Part shown: positions 1 to 7,926 of the stretch, piece by piece | Numbering within the stretch: the stretch's first letter is position 1 | Layout: the number at the start of each line of letters is the position of its first letter | From: JAWOHX01 sp046484975 | GTDB lineage: Bacteria; Bacillota; Clostridia; DUPQ01 | DNA length: 11,354 nucleotides | Assembly (NCBI GenBank): GCA_046484975.1 | Contig: JAWOHX010000093.1 | Span: 1 to 11,354, forward strand | Reading direction: 5' to 3' | Position numbers and translations under genes: made by a program | Notes under the pieces: generated by a model | What the model saw: the letters and a program-made list of their open reading frames with translations, nothing else | Database searches by the model: none | What the model was told of the DNA's origin: nothing

Positions 1-1121
1 GCAGCTGTGGGAAAAGGCACCAGCTGGACATCCAGGAGATTGCACTGGATAAAAATTGCCTGGGCAAGGCCTCATCCTTTGCCTTGGGAAAAACAAAAGC
101 CCATGCAATGGTCCTGTGCGATGAGAACACCAGAAAGATTGCCGGGGAAGATTTCAAGGAAAAGATGTCATGCGTGGCGAAGACATCCCTCCATGTCATC
201 CCTTCCAGGAATGGAAATGACGTGGTTCCCGATGATTGCACCCTGGGGGAACTGATGGTGAACATGGACCCGGACATCGATTTTTTTGTGGCCGTGGGCT
301 CAGGGGTGGTCAATGACCTCACCCGGCAGGCCAGCTACCGTACCGGGAAAGAATACATGGTGTATGCCACGGCGCCTTCCATGGACGGATATGCTTCAAT
401 GACTTCTTCCCTGATCATCAACCATGTGAAGAAAAGTCTGACGGGGCAGTTACCTGCAGGCATTTTCGCGGACACGAACATATTGAGAAACGCCCCCGGG
501 GAGATGATCACGGCGGGGTTCGGGGATGTCATCGGGAAATACAATGCCCTCAGGGAATGGGATTTCGCAAGAAAATACAAACAGGAACATTATTGTGAAA
601 CAATCGTAACACTTGTTCAACAGGCGGTTTTCCAATGCGAAAAGCAAGCCGGGGCCATCAGGAAACGGGAAGAGGAGGCAGTGCTTGGACTGATGGAAGC
701 ATTGATTCTTTCCGGGATGGCCATGGGGCTGAACGGGAACACACGGCCGGCTTCGGGAGCCGAGCACCATGTCGTCCACTACTGGGACGTGGACTGCATC
801 AGGAGGGGGGTGGAGCATCCCCTCCATGGGAATGCAGTGGGGGTGGGAACCCTGGTCATCTGCCATCTGTATGAGCTGCTGGAGAAATATTTTCCCGTTG
901 AGGTCATGAAACTGGACAGCGGGAAAATCAAACAATCCATGCAGGAGGCAGGATGTGCCACCTCGCCCCTTCATCTGGGCATCTCCAGGGAACTGTTGAA
1001 GGAAAGCATCCTGCTTGGACACACCATGTCGGACAAATTCACCGTTCTGACCTACTTTTCCAAGGAAAACCCACCGCTTCTCGAATGGGCTGCGGAAAAG
1101 ATCTGTGAAATATTTTATTGA
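1..1121 (+). CDS. araM: sn-glycerol-1-phosphate dehydrogenase, AraM/EgsA family (5' end outside window)
   Basis: The family reduces dihydroxyacetone phosphate to sn-glycerol-1-phosphate with NAD(P)H and a divalent metal (Ni or Zn) in the cytoplasm. The frame is open from base 3, giving 372 visible residues; B. subtilis AraM is about 394, so roughly 20 N-terminal residues are missing. The first in-frame start-like codon inside the window (TTG at 84) is internal, because recognisable family sequence precedes it. Seen: the nucleotide-binding motif VGSGVVNDLTR, the family motif APSMDGYAS, and three likely metal ligands: Asp in GFGDVIGK (525-527), His in GAEHH (765-770) and His in HGNAVGVG (825-827). 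It ends in TGA 12 bp before the ZIP gene, so it is the upstream member of an operon. In B. subtilis araM sits in the arabinose operon; the glycosidase two genes downstream fits a sugar-use setting. The family is fairly certain; the true substrate in this context is inferred. Confidence 0.88.
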   Translation, partial: SCGKRHQLDIQEIALDKNCLGKASSFALGKTKAHAMVLCDENTRKIAGEDFKEKMSCVAKTSLHVIPSRNGNDVVPDDCTLGELMVNMDPDIDFFVAVGSGVVNDLTRQASYRTGKEYMVYATAPSMDGYASMTSSLIINHVKKSLTGQLPAGIFADTNILRNAPGEMITAGFGDVIGKYNALREWDFARKYKQEHYCETIVTLVQQAVFQCEKQAGAIRKREEEAVLGLMEALILSGMAMGLNGNTRPASGAEHHVVHYWDVDCIRRGVEHPLHGNAVGVGTLVICHLYELLEKYFPVEVMKLDSGKIKQSMQEAGCATSPLHLGISRELLKESILLGHTMSDKFTVLTYFSKENPPLLEWAAEKICEIFY

Positions 1122-1133
1122 CGGAGGTATACA

Positions 1134-1949
1134 ATGGACAATGCGAACATTCTCCCGGCATTTCTGCTTACCCTCTTTGCCGGATTATCCACCGGCATCG
1201 GAGGCGCCATTGCCTTTTTCACCAAGAAGACCAACAAGAATTTCCTGTCCGTCGCCCTGGGGTTTTCCGCCGGGGTGATGATCTACATTTCCTTTGTTGA
1301 GATTTTACCAAAGGCCATTGAATCCCTGTCGGGCGAGTACAGCCAAAGGACCGGTACCTGGATCGGGATCATTGCATTCTTCGCAGGGATCTTAATGACG
1401 GCCCTCATCGACAAGGCCATCCCCACTTTTGAGAATCCCCACGAGGTGCGGACCGTGGAGCAGGTCAATGAGGCCGTGGATGAAACATTGAAAAACAGCA
1501 AGCTGCTGCGGACAGGCATATTCATGGCACTGGCGGTGGCCTTTCATAACTTCCCCGAGGGATTCGCCACCTTCATGGCCACCATGAAGGATCCGGCCCT
1601 GGGAATCGGCATCGCCGTGGCGGTGGCCATCCACAACATCCCCGAAGGCATTGCAGTCTCTGTGCCCATCTACCACGCCACCGGAAGCCGGAAAAAGGCT
1701 TTCCTGTATTCATTCCTGTCAGGGCTTGCCGAACCAGTCGGTGCCATCATCGGGTTCCTTCTGCTTTCCCAGTTCATGAATGATACCATGTTTGGGATTG
1801 TCTTTGCCTTGATTGGAGGCATCATGGTGTTTATTTCCTTCGACCAGCTGCTTCCCACCGCAAGGGAATATGGGAGACACCACCTTTCCATCATGGGGTT
1901 GGTGGGAGGAATGGCGGTGATGGCTGTCAGCCTGGTCCTTTTCATGTAA
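1134..1949 (+). CDS. zupT: ZIP-family divalent metal transporter, ZupT-like
   Basis: This 271-residue integral membrane protein is a zinc/iron/manganese permease expected to bring divalent metal into the cytoplasm. About eight hydrophobic segments span the length. The two ZIP signature helices are plain: HNFPEG starting at His138 and HNIPEG starting at His167, which form the paired metal site in ZupT-type ZIPs. The loop before them (about residues 95-125) is charged but not histidine-rich, unlike many ZIP proteins. The ATG at 1134 is chosen because GGAGG (1123-1127) lies six bases upstream. The gene begins 12 bp after the dehydrogenase stop and is followed by the glycosidase with a 10 bp gap, so all three are probably co-transcribed. 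It may supply metal to the neighbouring metal-dependent dehydrogenase, but that link is inferred from position only. The exact metal cannot be read from the sequence. Confidence 0.9.
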   Translation: MDNANILPAFLLTLFAGLSTGIGGAIAFFTKKTNKNFLSVALGFSAGVMIYISFVEILPKAIESLSGEYSQRTGTWIGIIAFFAGILMTALIDKAIPTFENPHEVRTVEQVNEAVDETLKNSKLLRTGIFMALAVAFHNFPEGFATFMATMKDPALGIGIAVAVAIHNIPEGIAVSVPIYHATGSRKKAFLYSFLSGLAEPVGAIIGFLLLSQFMNDTMFGIVFALIGGIMVFISFDQLLPTAREYGRHHLSIMGLVGGMAVMAVSLVLFM

Positions 1950-1959
1950 GGAGAGTATT

Positions 1960-4119
1960 ATGTTTGAGAAAGCAAAATGGGTCACTCCGGAGAGATTCTT
2001 CGCCTTAGAACCCCTGGACCTGCGGGGAAAGGAAATCCTGTGCCAGGACAATCCCCTGCATCCGATGGAATTGCGGAACGCGCATTTCCTGTACCGGATG
2101 AAATTTTTCTGGGACGGGAAGGGACAAGTTCGCCTGCTATATTCCGCGGATGACATCGCCAAGGTATATGTGAACGGCCATTTTCTGCAAATGGGGCCTG
2201 TTCCCTGCTACCATTTCCGGTACGACTGTAACGAGATGGACATTACGCCACATCTTCATCAAGGGGAAAACGTGGTTGGAGCCCATGTCTATTATCAGGG
2301 GGAACTGAACCGGGTGTGGCCCAGCGGGGACTTCCGGTTGGGGTTCATTGGAGAGATACGGCAGGATGGGAGCCTGATTGCGTATACCGGGGAAAAGACA
2401 AAGGTCATGGAATCCAGGGCCTACAGGGATGCCGGGATCACAGGCTACCGAACCCAGTATCTGGAGGATTTCGACGCCAACGAGTGGGATGAGGACTGGT
2501 GTAAAGCCGGGTTTGAAGACGACTTCTGGAAAAACGCCAGCATCAAGGAAAACAATGACCACATTTTTTACCGGCAGGAATCCAAAGCCCTTGCCTTCTA
2601 TGATGTGCTTCCCGTGACGGAACAAAAACTCGGGGAGGGCACCATCCTCTACGATTTTGGATGCGAGTATGCAGGCACCGTGTCTTTTGAAGCAGAGGGA
2701 CGCAAAGGCGAGGAGATAGAAGTGCGTTGCGCTGAGGAATTGGATGAAAACGGACGGGCCCGGTATGACATGCGCTGCAATTGTTTTTACAAGCAGAAAT
2801 ACAACCTTTCGGGAAAGAAGGGCGAACATCCGGAATTTTTCGATTACATGGCTTTCCGATTCGCGGAAATCATCACCCCGCCCGGCGTGAGGATCCGGAA
2901 TGTACGGCTTATCGCCAGGAACCACCCTTTCGAGGAGGAGGGCACCTGGTTCCGGGCTGGAAACAAAAAGCTCAACGACATCTGGGCGATATGCAAGAAT
3001 GGAGTGAGAACAGGTACCCAGGAGGCGTATCTGGATTGTCCCACCCGGGAAAAGGGCTTGTACCTGGGGGATATGACAATCTCTGCCCAGAGCCATTTTT
3101 ACCTGACGGGGGATGCTTCGGTCTACAAAAGAGCTCTTCGAGGGTTCGGAATCTCCACATACTATCTGCCCACCATCCAGACCACCTGCCTCAACCACTA
3201 TTTCAATTCCCTGGTGGACTACTCCTTTCAGTTCCCGCTGAACCTGCTGATATATTACAAGCATACCGGGGACAAGGAATTCCTGGAGGAGATGTTGCCC
3301 CATTGCGAAACCATGATGGAAAGTTACAGGGCATATGAGAGACAGGGACTCCTGTATGACATGACCAGTGAGCTCCATCTGGTGGACTGGCCCAGGAACC
3401 CCTATGATTTTTCAGATGGATACGACTACGACCTGGGAACAGGAAAGACCACCGGCACCCACAACGTGGTGAACGCATTTCACATCGGCGCCCATATGAA
3501 CATGAATGAGATTTACGCCATTTTGGAAAAACCCGCCTGTGACAGGGTGGAGTCCTTGAAAAAAGCCTATCTGGAGGCCTTCTATGATCCAGAACGGAAG
3601 CTGTTCAAAGACACGATGGAAAGCTCGCATTGCGCCTTGCATTCCAATATCCTTCCGCTGTATTATGGCATCGCCCCCGAAGAAAGCATTGGGGAAATCA
3701 TCAGGTTCATCCGGAAAAAACGGCTGAACTGCGGGGTCTACATGGCTTATTTCCTTCTAAAGGCATTGGCCAGGCACAAGGAATATGAGCTGGTCTACGA
3801 CCTTATTTCCTCTGAGGACGATTTTTCCTGGTACAACATGGTCCGGGAAGGGGCATCCACATGCTTTGAGGTCTGGGGCAAGGAATACAAATGGAACACC
3901 AGCCTCTGCCACCCCTGGGCGAGCGCACCCATCCCGGTCATCATAGAGGACCTCCTGGGCATCTCTCCCTTAAGTCCCGGATGGAAGGACGGCTATCTGG
4001 TTGAGCCCTCCGTGGTGAAGCCTTTCGAAGGCCTGGACATATGCTTCCTTGTCAACGGCTACCCCATTCGTATGGTAATCAATGCTTTGGCCAATTCCCC
4101 ATTTCGTTGTACTCCCTGA
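1960..4119 (+). CDS. GH78-type alpha-L-rhamnosidase, cytoplasmic
   Basis: GH78 enzymes remove terminal alpha-L-rhamnose from glycosides and oligosaccharides by an inverting mechanism. The 719-residue protein has an N-terminal beta-sandwich resembling the rhamnosidase N domain (about 1-150, with ADDIAKVYVNGHF and MDITPHL), then a middle beta domain, an (alpha/alpha)6 catalytic barrel from about residue 335, and a short C-terminal part. The barrel has the DCPTRE...GD motif: Asp359, Glu364 and Asp371 match the spacing of the acidic residues in Bacillus RhaB (D567, E572, D579), and Glu637 in TCFEVW matches the distal catalytic Glu. There is no signal peptide or membrane segment, so it should act on imported oligosaccharides. 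AAGGAG (1948-1953) overlaps the zupT stop codon, which suggests coupled expression. The last 41 bp overlap the convergent mtlD gene, and the C-terminal domain looks short. Other 6-hairpin glycosidase specificities are possible. Confidence 0.83.
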   Translation: MFEKAKWVTPERFFALEPLDLRGKEILCQDNPLHPMELRNAHFLYRMKFFWDGKGQVRLLYSADDIAKVYVNGHFLQMGPVPCYHFRYDCNEMDITPHLHQGENVVGAHVYYQGELNRVWPSGDFRLGFIGEIRQDGSLIAYTGEKTKVMESRAYRDAGITGYRTQYLEDFDANEWDEDWCKAGFEDDFWKNASIKENNDHIFYRQESKALAFYDVLPVTEQKLGEGTILYDFGCEYAGTVSFEAEGRKGEEIEVRCAEELDENGRARYDMRCNCFYKQKYNLSGKKGEHPEFFDYMAFRFAEIITPPGVRIRNVRLIARNHPFEEEGTWFRAGNKKLNDIWAICKNGVRTGTQEAYLDCPTREKGLYLGDMTISAQSHFYLTGDASVYKRALRGFGISTYYLPTIQTTCLNHYFNSLVDYSFQFPLNLLIYYKHTGDKEFLEEMLPHCETMMESYRAYERQGLLYDMTSELHLVDWPRNPYDFSDGYDYDLGTGKTTGTHNVVNAFHIGAHMNMNEIYAILEKPACDRVESLKKAYLEAFYDPERKLFKDTMESSHCALHSNILPLYYGIAPEESIGEIIRFIRKKRLNCGVYMAYFLLKALARHKEYELVYDLISSEDDFSWYNMVREGASTCFEVWGKEYKWNTSLCHPWASAPIPVIIEDLLGISPLSPGWKDGYLVEPSVVKPFEGLDICFLVNGYPIRMVINALANSPFRCTP

Positions 4120-5215
4120 CCACTTCCACGAACACGGGATGGCCATCTTCCAGCATGCAGTACTCTTTCACCAGTTCCTCCGCGGGTTTTTCCGAGGACA
4201 GGTAACGCAACCCGTATGCAATCCCCCGGGAAATGTTCCCGGTTGGAATGCTCATGGAAAGGCAGTACAGGGCCGCTCCGGTCAACCGGTCACTGGGCTT
4301 TAGCTTCCTTTCCGGTTCCCTGGCCACCCGCTCCACGGTATCTCCCAGAGCCTTGTTTCCGAAACGCCTTAGAAGGTCCGCAATGTGTTCCTGAAGCGGG
4401 GCTTTTGGAATTCCGTATTCTTGGATGAGGGCGCTGGCGCAGTCTTCCATGGCATTTGCCACGGCGGCATGAATGACCCGGTCCCCCACGGCTTCGTGGA
4501 TATATTGATGGCCTTCCCAATGGCCCATGTATGCACAGAAGGCATGCCCCATATTATGGATGTAGAGTTTTCGCTTGATATAGAAGGAGAAAGGGGAAAA
4601 GGGTTCCATGTGGAGGATTCCCGGGATGGTTCCCCTGAAACCGTCTTTGTCCACAGGAAGACTGCTGTATGGCTCCACCCAGATTCTCAGCGGGTTTCCT
4701 TCCTGCATGTCCTGTGTCATGACAGGAACCATTCTGCCGATGGAGGCTTCCACGAAACCCACATGGCTGTTCAGATAGCTCTCCAGGGATTTCCCCAGCC
4801 GCTGCAGTACAAGGCCACGGAGAAACCCGGAACAATCCATCATGTTCTCGCACAACAGGATGTTCAGGGGAGGCATTTCGTTTTCACGGCGCAACAGGAT
4901 TCCCAGGCTTAGGCTTTCTGCGATGTGGGGAAGGGCATTGACCCCAACAGCAGTGGCCAGGATTTCACAATTCGCCACCTCGGAGGCAGTGATGTCTGTA
5001 TCTTTCCCGTTGACAGCCCGGATGTTCCTGACCGTTACCTCATACCGGCTGTCACTGGATACTATTTTGACCGGGTATTCCCCACGGAGGTTGATTTCAC
5101 CAACAATCAGGGGGTTCACATCCACGAAGCAGGTGGCATACCCGGATTCATGGAACAACTGGCCGATAAAACCCCGGCCAATGTTGCCTGCGCCATATAT
5201 GAGAGCCTTTTTCAT
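4079..5215 (-). CDS. mtlD: mannitol-1-phosphate 5-dehydrogenase family protein
   Basis: MtlD interconverts mannitol-1-phosphate and fructose-6-phosphate using NAD(H) in the cytoplasm. The 378-residue length is typical. The N-terminus carries the dinucleotide motif GAGNIGRGFIG (residues 8-18), which is characteristic of MtlD. The catalytic signature of polyol-specific long-chain dehydrogenases is present around KLYIHNMGH, with Lys216, Asn221 and His224, close to the E. coli sequence. The ATG at 5215 is preceded by GGAAGGG (5224-5230) with eight bases between. No mannitol PTS genes (mtlA, mtlF, mtlR) are in the window, so the gene stands alone, converging on the rhamnosidase gene with a 41 bp 3' overlap. 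No intrinsic terminator was seen after its stop. Related hexuronate reductases (UxuB, UxaB) belong to the same superfamily but are longer, so MtlD is preferred. The actual polyol phosphate is uncertain. Confidence 0.82.
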   Translation of the reverse strand: MKKALIYGAGNIGRGFIGQLFHESGYATCFVDVNPLIVGEINLRGEYPVKIVSSDSRYEVTVRNIRAVNGKDTDITASEVANCEILATAVGVNALPHIAESLSLGILLRRENEMPPLNILLCENMMDCSGFLRGLVLQRLGKSLESYLNSHVGFVEASIGRMVPVMTQDMQEGNPLRIWVEPYSSLPVDKDGFRGTIPGILHMEPFSPFSFYIKRKLYIHNMGHAFCAYMGHWEGHQYIHEAVGDRVIHAAVANAMEDCASALIQEYGIPKAPLQEHIADLLRRFGNKALGDTVERVAREPERKLKPSDRLTGAALYCLSMSIPTGNISRGIAYGLRYLSSEKPAEELVKEYCMLEDGHPVFVEVVREYNEMGNWPKH

Positions 5216-5297
5216 GGTTTTATCCCTTCCGGTTCCAGTCTATATTTAATATACAACAAAAAATAAAAAAAGAAGGAACTTTTCCCCAAAATCCACG

Positions 5298-5310
5298 TCT
5301 AAAATTTAGA
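5298..5310. promoter_or_regulatory. 13-bp AT-rich palindrome upstream of mtlD, possible operator
   Basis: TCTAAAATTTAGA is a perfect inverted repeat about a central A, located about 85 bp upstream of the mtlD start in the only intergenic space available for its promoter (5216-5400). It is followed on the plus strand by a T-rich stretch and a run of seven C (5321-5327). It could be an operator, but such AT palindromes also arise by chance. No convincing -35/-10 pair was found for mtlD; the AT-rich stretch at 5241-5256 is the best place for a -10. The palindrome does not resemble a CcpA cre site. Confidence 0.25.
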
Positions 5311-5344
5311 ATAATTTTTGCCCCCCCTTAAATTATTTCCATGG

Positions 5345-5377
5345 AATCCCCCGCCGGATTTAAAGCGGGGGATTTTT
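5345..5377 (+). terminator. strong intrinsic terminator hairpin, reading on the plus strand
   Basis: AATCCCCCGC (5345-5354) pairs perfectly with GCGGGGGATT (5365-5374) around a 10-base loop, and T residues continue to 5376. The T-tract is to the right, so it works as a Rho-independent terminator for plus-strand transcripts. Both flanking genes, the transglutaminase ending at 5401 and mtlD starting at 5215, are on the minus strand, where the hairpin is followed by ATTCC and no U-tract. It may still weakly end the transglutaminase transcript, or it may end plus-strand transcription coming from the glycosidase operon. Confidence 0.75.
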
Positions 5378-5400
5378 CTGTTGCAAAGGGACATCCGCAC

Positions 5401-7923
5401 CTAGAACCTTGGGAACAGAATGCGGTTCCATATGATCTGCCAGAAACCCATGATCTCCCTTATGAGTGGGGAGAACTCCTTGACAAAGATACTCCATTTC
5501 TCGATGTCCGTGGAATCAATTTCCTGGTCGCCGTACAGGATCTTGTAATATATCATGGTTATTTCTGAAAACTCCACATTCTTGAATGAAAAAACCTTGT
5601 CGATTCCTTTGGCATATCGGAGCAATGTCTGGTTTTTTGTATACGTATAGCCCATGGCATTGAACATCCGAAACAGGATCAGGTAATTACGACGGAAGCT
5701 TTCCTTATTCCGGACCTTTTTGAAGCGGAAGCTCCGGACAGCAAAGATGGTTAAATTCACCGACAGGATCAGGATGAAAGCGGAACCGAAAAGAATCAGG
5801 AGAATGTTTCCCGCGGATGGCTTCTCCTCGGAATCCTCGGGAAGGATGAAGATGGGGCCCGTGTCCGTCCGTGGAAAGAATCCGCTGTAGTAATCCTCGA
5901 AATAATCGTCAAAATCATCGTCCATCATATCATCCGGATCCAGGTCCACAAGGTTGCTCCTAAGGTCCAACAGAGAAGAGAAGGGGGGTGTCGGCTCAAA
6001 CGGGACCCAGCCAACCCCTTCGAAATATACCTCAGTCCATGCATGGGCCTGTTTTCCCGTGACCTGATATTGGCCAAAGGCCACCGGAGAGAAGGGCAAT
6101 ACGAAACCTTCCACATATCTGGCGGGAAGACCGATGCCCCGCACCAGAACGGCCATGGCCGTGGCATAATAGGTACAATAGCCATTTTTGATGTCAAACA
6201 GGAAATAATCCACAAAGTCCCTGCCTTCCGGAGTGTCATCGGGAGAAAGGGTGTAGAGATAATTCTGCTTTAAAAAATCCTCGATGGCCTTCACCTTGTC
6301 GTAATCGCTGACCTGCAACCGTGTGATTTCCCTGGACAGGTCCCGGACCCTGGCGGGCAGGGTGTCCGGTAGTCCGGTGTACAGGCTGTTTGCCAGCAAT
6401 TCCTCCTGTTTCACCTGTTCCAGAAGCCGCTGAATTTTTACGACTTCCTGCCTCATGGAATAGGTGACAAACACATCCTTTGTCCCCAACTCATACAATT
6501 TCTGGTACAGGTCGAAATACAAGTCCTGCCGGCTGTCTTTCAACAAAGTGATGAAGTCATGGCCTCGGGTATTGATGTTGAGATACCTGATGTCGAAACG
6601 GGTGCTACGACGGATCATCACATCGCTGTTGATGATATGCGCGGCATCGATGAAAAGATCCGGTGATGCATCCTGGATCAGCCCGTACAAAGGACTGAAA
6701 ATGGTCTTTGTCTCCAGTCCCCGGTAGTGAATGCCGATGGTGTCCACCGTGTACCATGGGAAAAGAGGGGTTTCTGAGGAAAGGATGTCCCCCGGATGGT
6801 AGTCCAGGTTGATGATGTCCTTCATTTCTTTGTAATAAACAGCCTGTTCATAGGCGTCCTCAGGATCCGGATGTTCCCGGTACTCCAGAAAGCGGTGGAG
6901 TTCCATGATGATCTGGTTGTCCAAAAACAGGTCGAGATTCAGCTGTCCTGCATTCTTGGACAGGACATAGGACTCTTCCGGAAGGACCTGGTCATTCTTC
7001 CAGGACGTGCCGGTGTATGCATTCCAGGAAGCGCCCCGCAGGTATACGTTGCCGGGGGCATATACATCAAGCAGATGGATTCGGCTGGGGGTGATTTCCC
7101 CACCCAGGGTACCCGAGTCTCCCCGATATGCAGTCATCTGGTAGGTGAAATACTCATATCTTTCATAATCATAGAAGCCCATCCGCCGGTTCCATTCATT
7201 GACCTTATTGTCAAGCCAGGGCCATTGGATGGGCAAATCGCTTTTGGGAACCAGCATGATGACAATCAACAGGACGGTCAGGATGGGGATGACGAACAAT
7301 GACAGTTCACTGAAGTTGATCCGCTTTCCCGTATCCTTCTGGATTTTTTGAAAGACAATGCCCGTGTCATGGATGTACAGCAGGAACAGGCAGACCAGGG
7401 TGATGTAGAAGGAAAAAAGCACCACTTCCCTGGACGCCACCCATTGGGACACGATGATGGATACGGTTACAAGAAAAACCACATAGATGCTGCGCCATTT
7501 CAGGAGAAAAAGAACCATGAGAAGAGAAAACAGTGCCACTACGGCGAAAACGGTCCAGAAGCGGAACAACTCCGGATACAGGATGCTGCGGCTCCAATGG
7601 ACAAAAAAGCTGAACAGATTGGAGAAAAAGGCAATGATTTGTGGGAAAAAGGATTCTTCAATCATATATGCATTTTTATACATGGGCCAGGCCAGTAAGA
7701 CGGTCCCTGCAATCAACGCCGCTGATACAGCAAGGGTTTTCCAGGTTTTTACGGCAATGTTCCAGAGTAAGACCAGAAACAGTGAAAGCAGGAGGGTTCC
7801 CACCAGGCCTGCGGAATCCATGTATCCGATCTCATAATAGGACAGGACGGAAAGGCTTGTGGAATATGCAAGCAAAACACTCAGGAAGAAAAGGGGGATT
7901 CTGTTTTGTCTGTCTTTTTCCAT
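5401..7923 (-). CDS. membrane transglutaminase-like (TgpA/YebA-type) protein
   Basis: This 840-residue membrane protein has the build of the TgpA/YebA family: about seven N-terminal transmembrane segments (roughly 11-29, 39-58, 62-80, 122-142, 145-162, 167-185, 207-227), a long extracytoplasmic region, a transglutaminase-like domain, an acidic linker (660-677, 11 of 18 residues Asp/Glu), one more membrane helix (706-729) and a cytoplasmic tail. The papain-like triad is seen as Cys583 (NGYCTYYA), His627 (AHAWTEV) and Glu643 (PFEPTP); spacings of 44 and 16 equal those I recall for Pseudomonas TgpA, with Glu in place of Asp. ATG at 7923 is chosen; the TTG just before it (7926) directly abuts the DUF58 stop and lies closer to GGAG (7935-7938), so it may be the start instead. 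Last gene of the moxR-DUF58-transglutaminase operon. It stops at TAG. The in vivo substrate of the family is unknown; an envelope role is likely. Confidence 0.87.
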   Translation of the reverse strand: MEKDRQNRIPLFFLSVLLAYSTSLSVLSYYEIGYMDSAGLVGTLLLSLFLVLLWNIAVKTWKTLAVSAALIAGTVLLAWPMYKNAYMIEESFFPQIIAFFSNLFSFFVHWSRSILYPELFRFWTVFAVVALFSLLMVLFLLKWRSIYVVFLVTVSIIVSQWVASREVVLFSFYITLVCLFLLYIHDTGIVFQKIQKDTGKRINFSELSLFVIPILTVLLIVIMLVPKSDLPIQWPWLDNKVNEWNRRMGFYDYERYEYFTYQMTAYRGDSGTLGGEITPSRIHLLDVYAPGNVYLRGASWNAYTGTSWKNDQVLPEESYVLSKNAGQLNLDLFLDNQIIMELHRFLEYREHPDPEDAYEQAVYYKEMKDIINLDYHPGDILSSETPLFPWYTVDTIGIHYRGLETKTIFSPLYGLIQDASPDLFIDAAHIINSDVMIRRSTRFDIRYLNINTRGHDFITLLKDSRQDLYFDLYQKLYELGTKDVFVTYSMRQEVVKIQRLLEQVKQEELLANSLYTGLPDTLPARVRDLSREITRLQVSDYDKVKAIEDFLKQNYLYTLSPDDTPEGRDFVDYFLFDIKNGYCTYYATAMAVLVRGIGLPARYVEGFVLPFSPVAFGQYQVTGKQAHAWTEVYFEGVGWVPFEPTPPFSSLLDLRSNLVDLDPDDMMDDDFDDYFEDYYSGFFPRTDTGPIFILPEDSEEKPSAGNILLILFGSAFILILSVNLTIFAVRSFRFKKVRNKESFRRNYLILFRMFNAMGYTYTKNQTLLRYAKGIDKVFSFKNVEFSEITMIYYKILYGDQEIDSTDIEKWSIFVKEFSPLIREIMGFWQIIWNRILFPRF

Positions 7924-7926
7924 CAA

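Noticed and set aside
2137..3378. 413-codon open frame on the minus strand inside the rhamnosidase gene
   Set aside because: It lies fully antisense to a gene with clear family motifs, shows no recognisable domain, and is explained by the codon bias of the sense gene.
5321..5327. Run of seven C as a phase-variable tract
   Set aside because: It is short, lies outside coding sequence, and no evidence of slippage can be seen from a single sequence.
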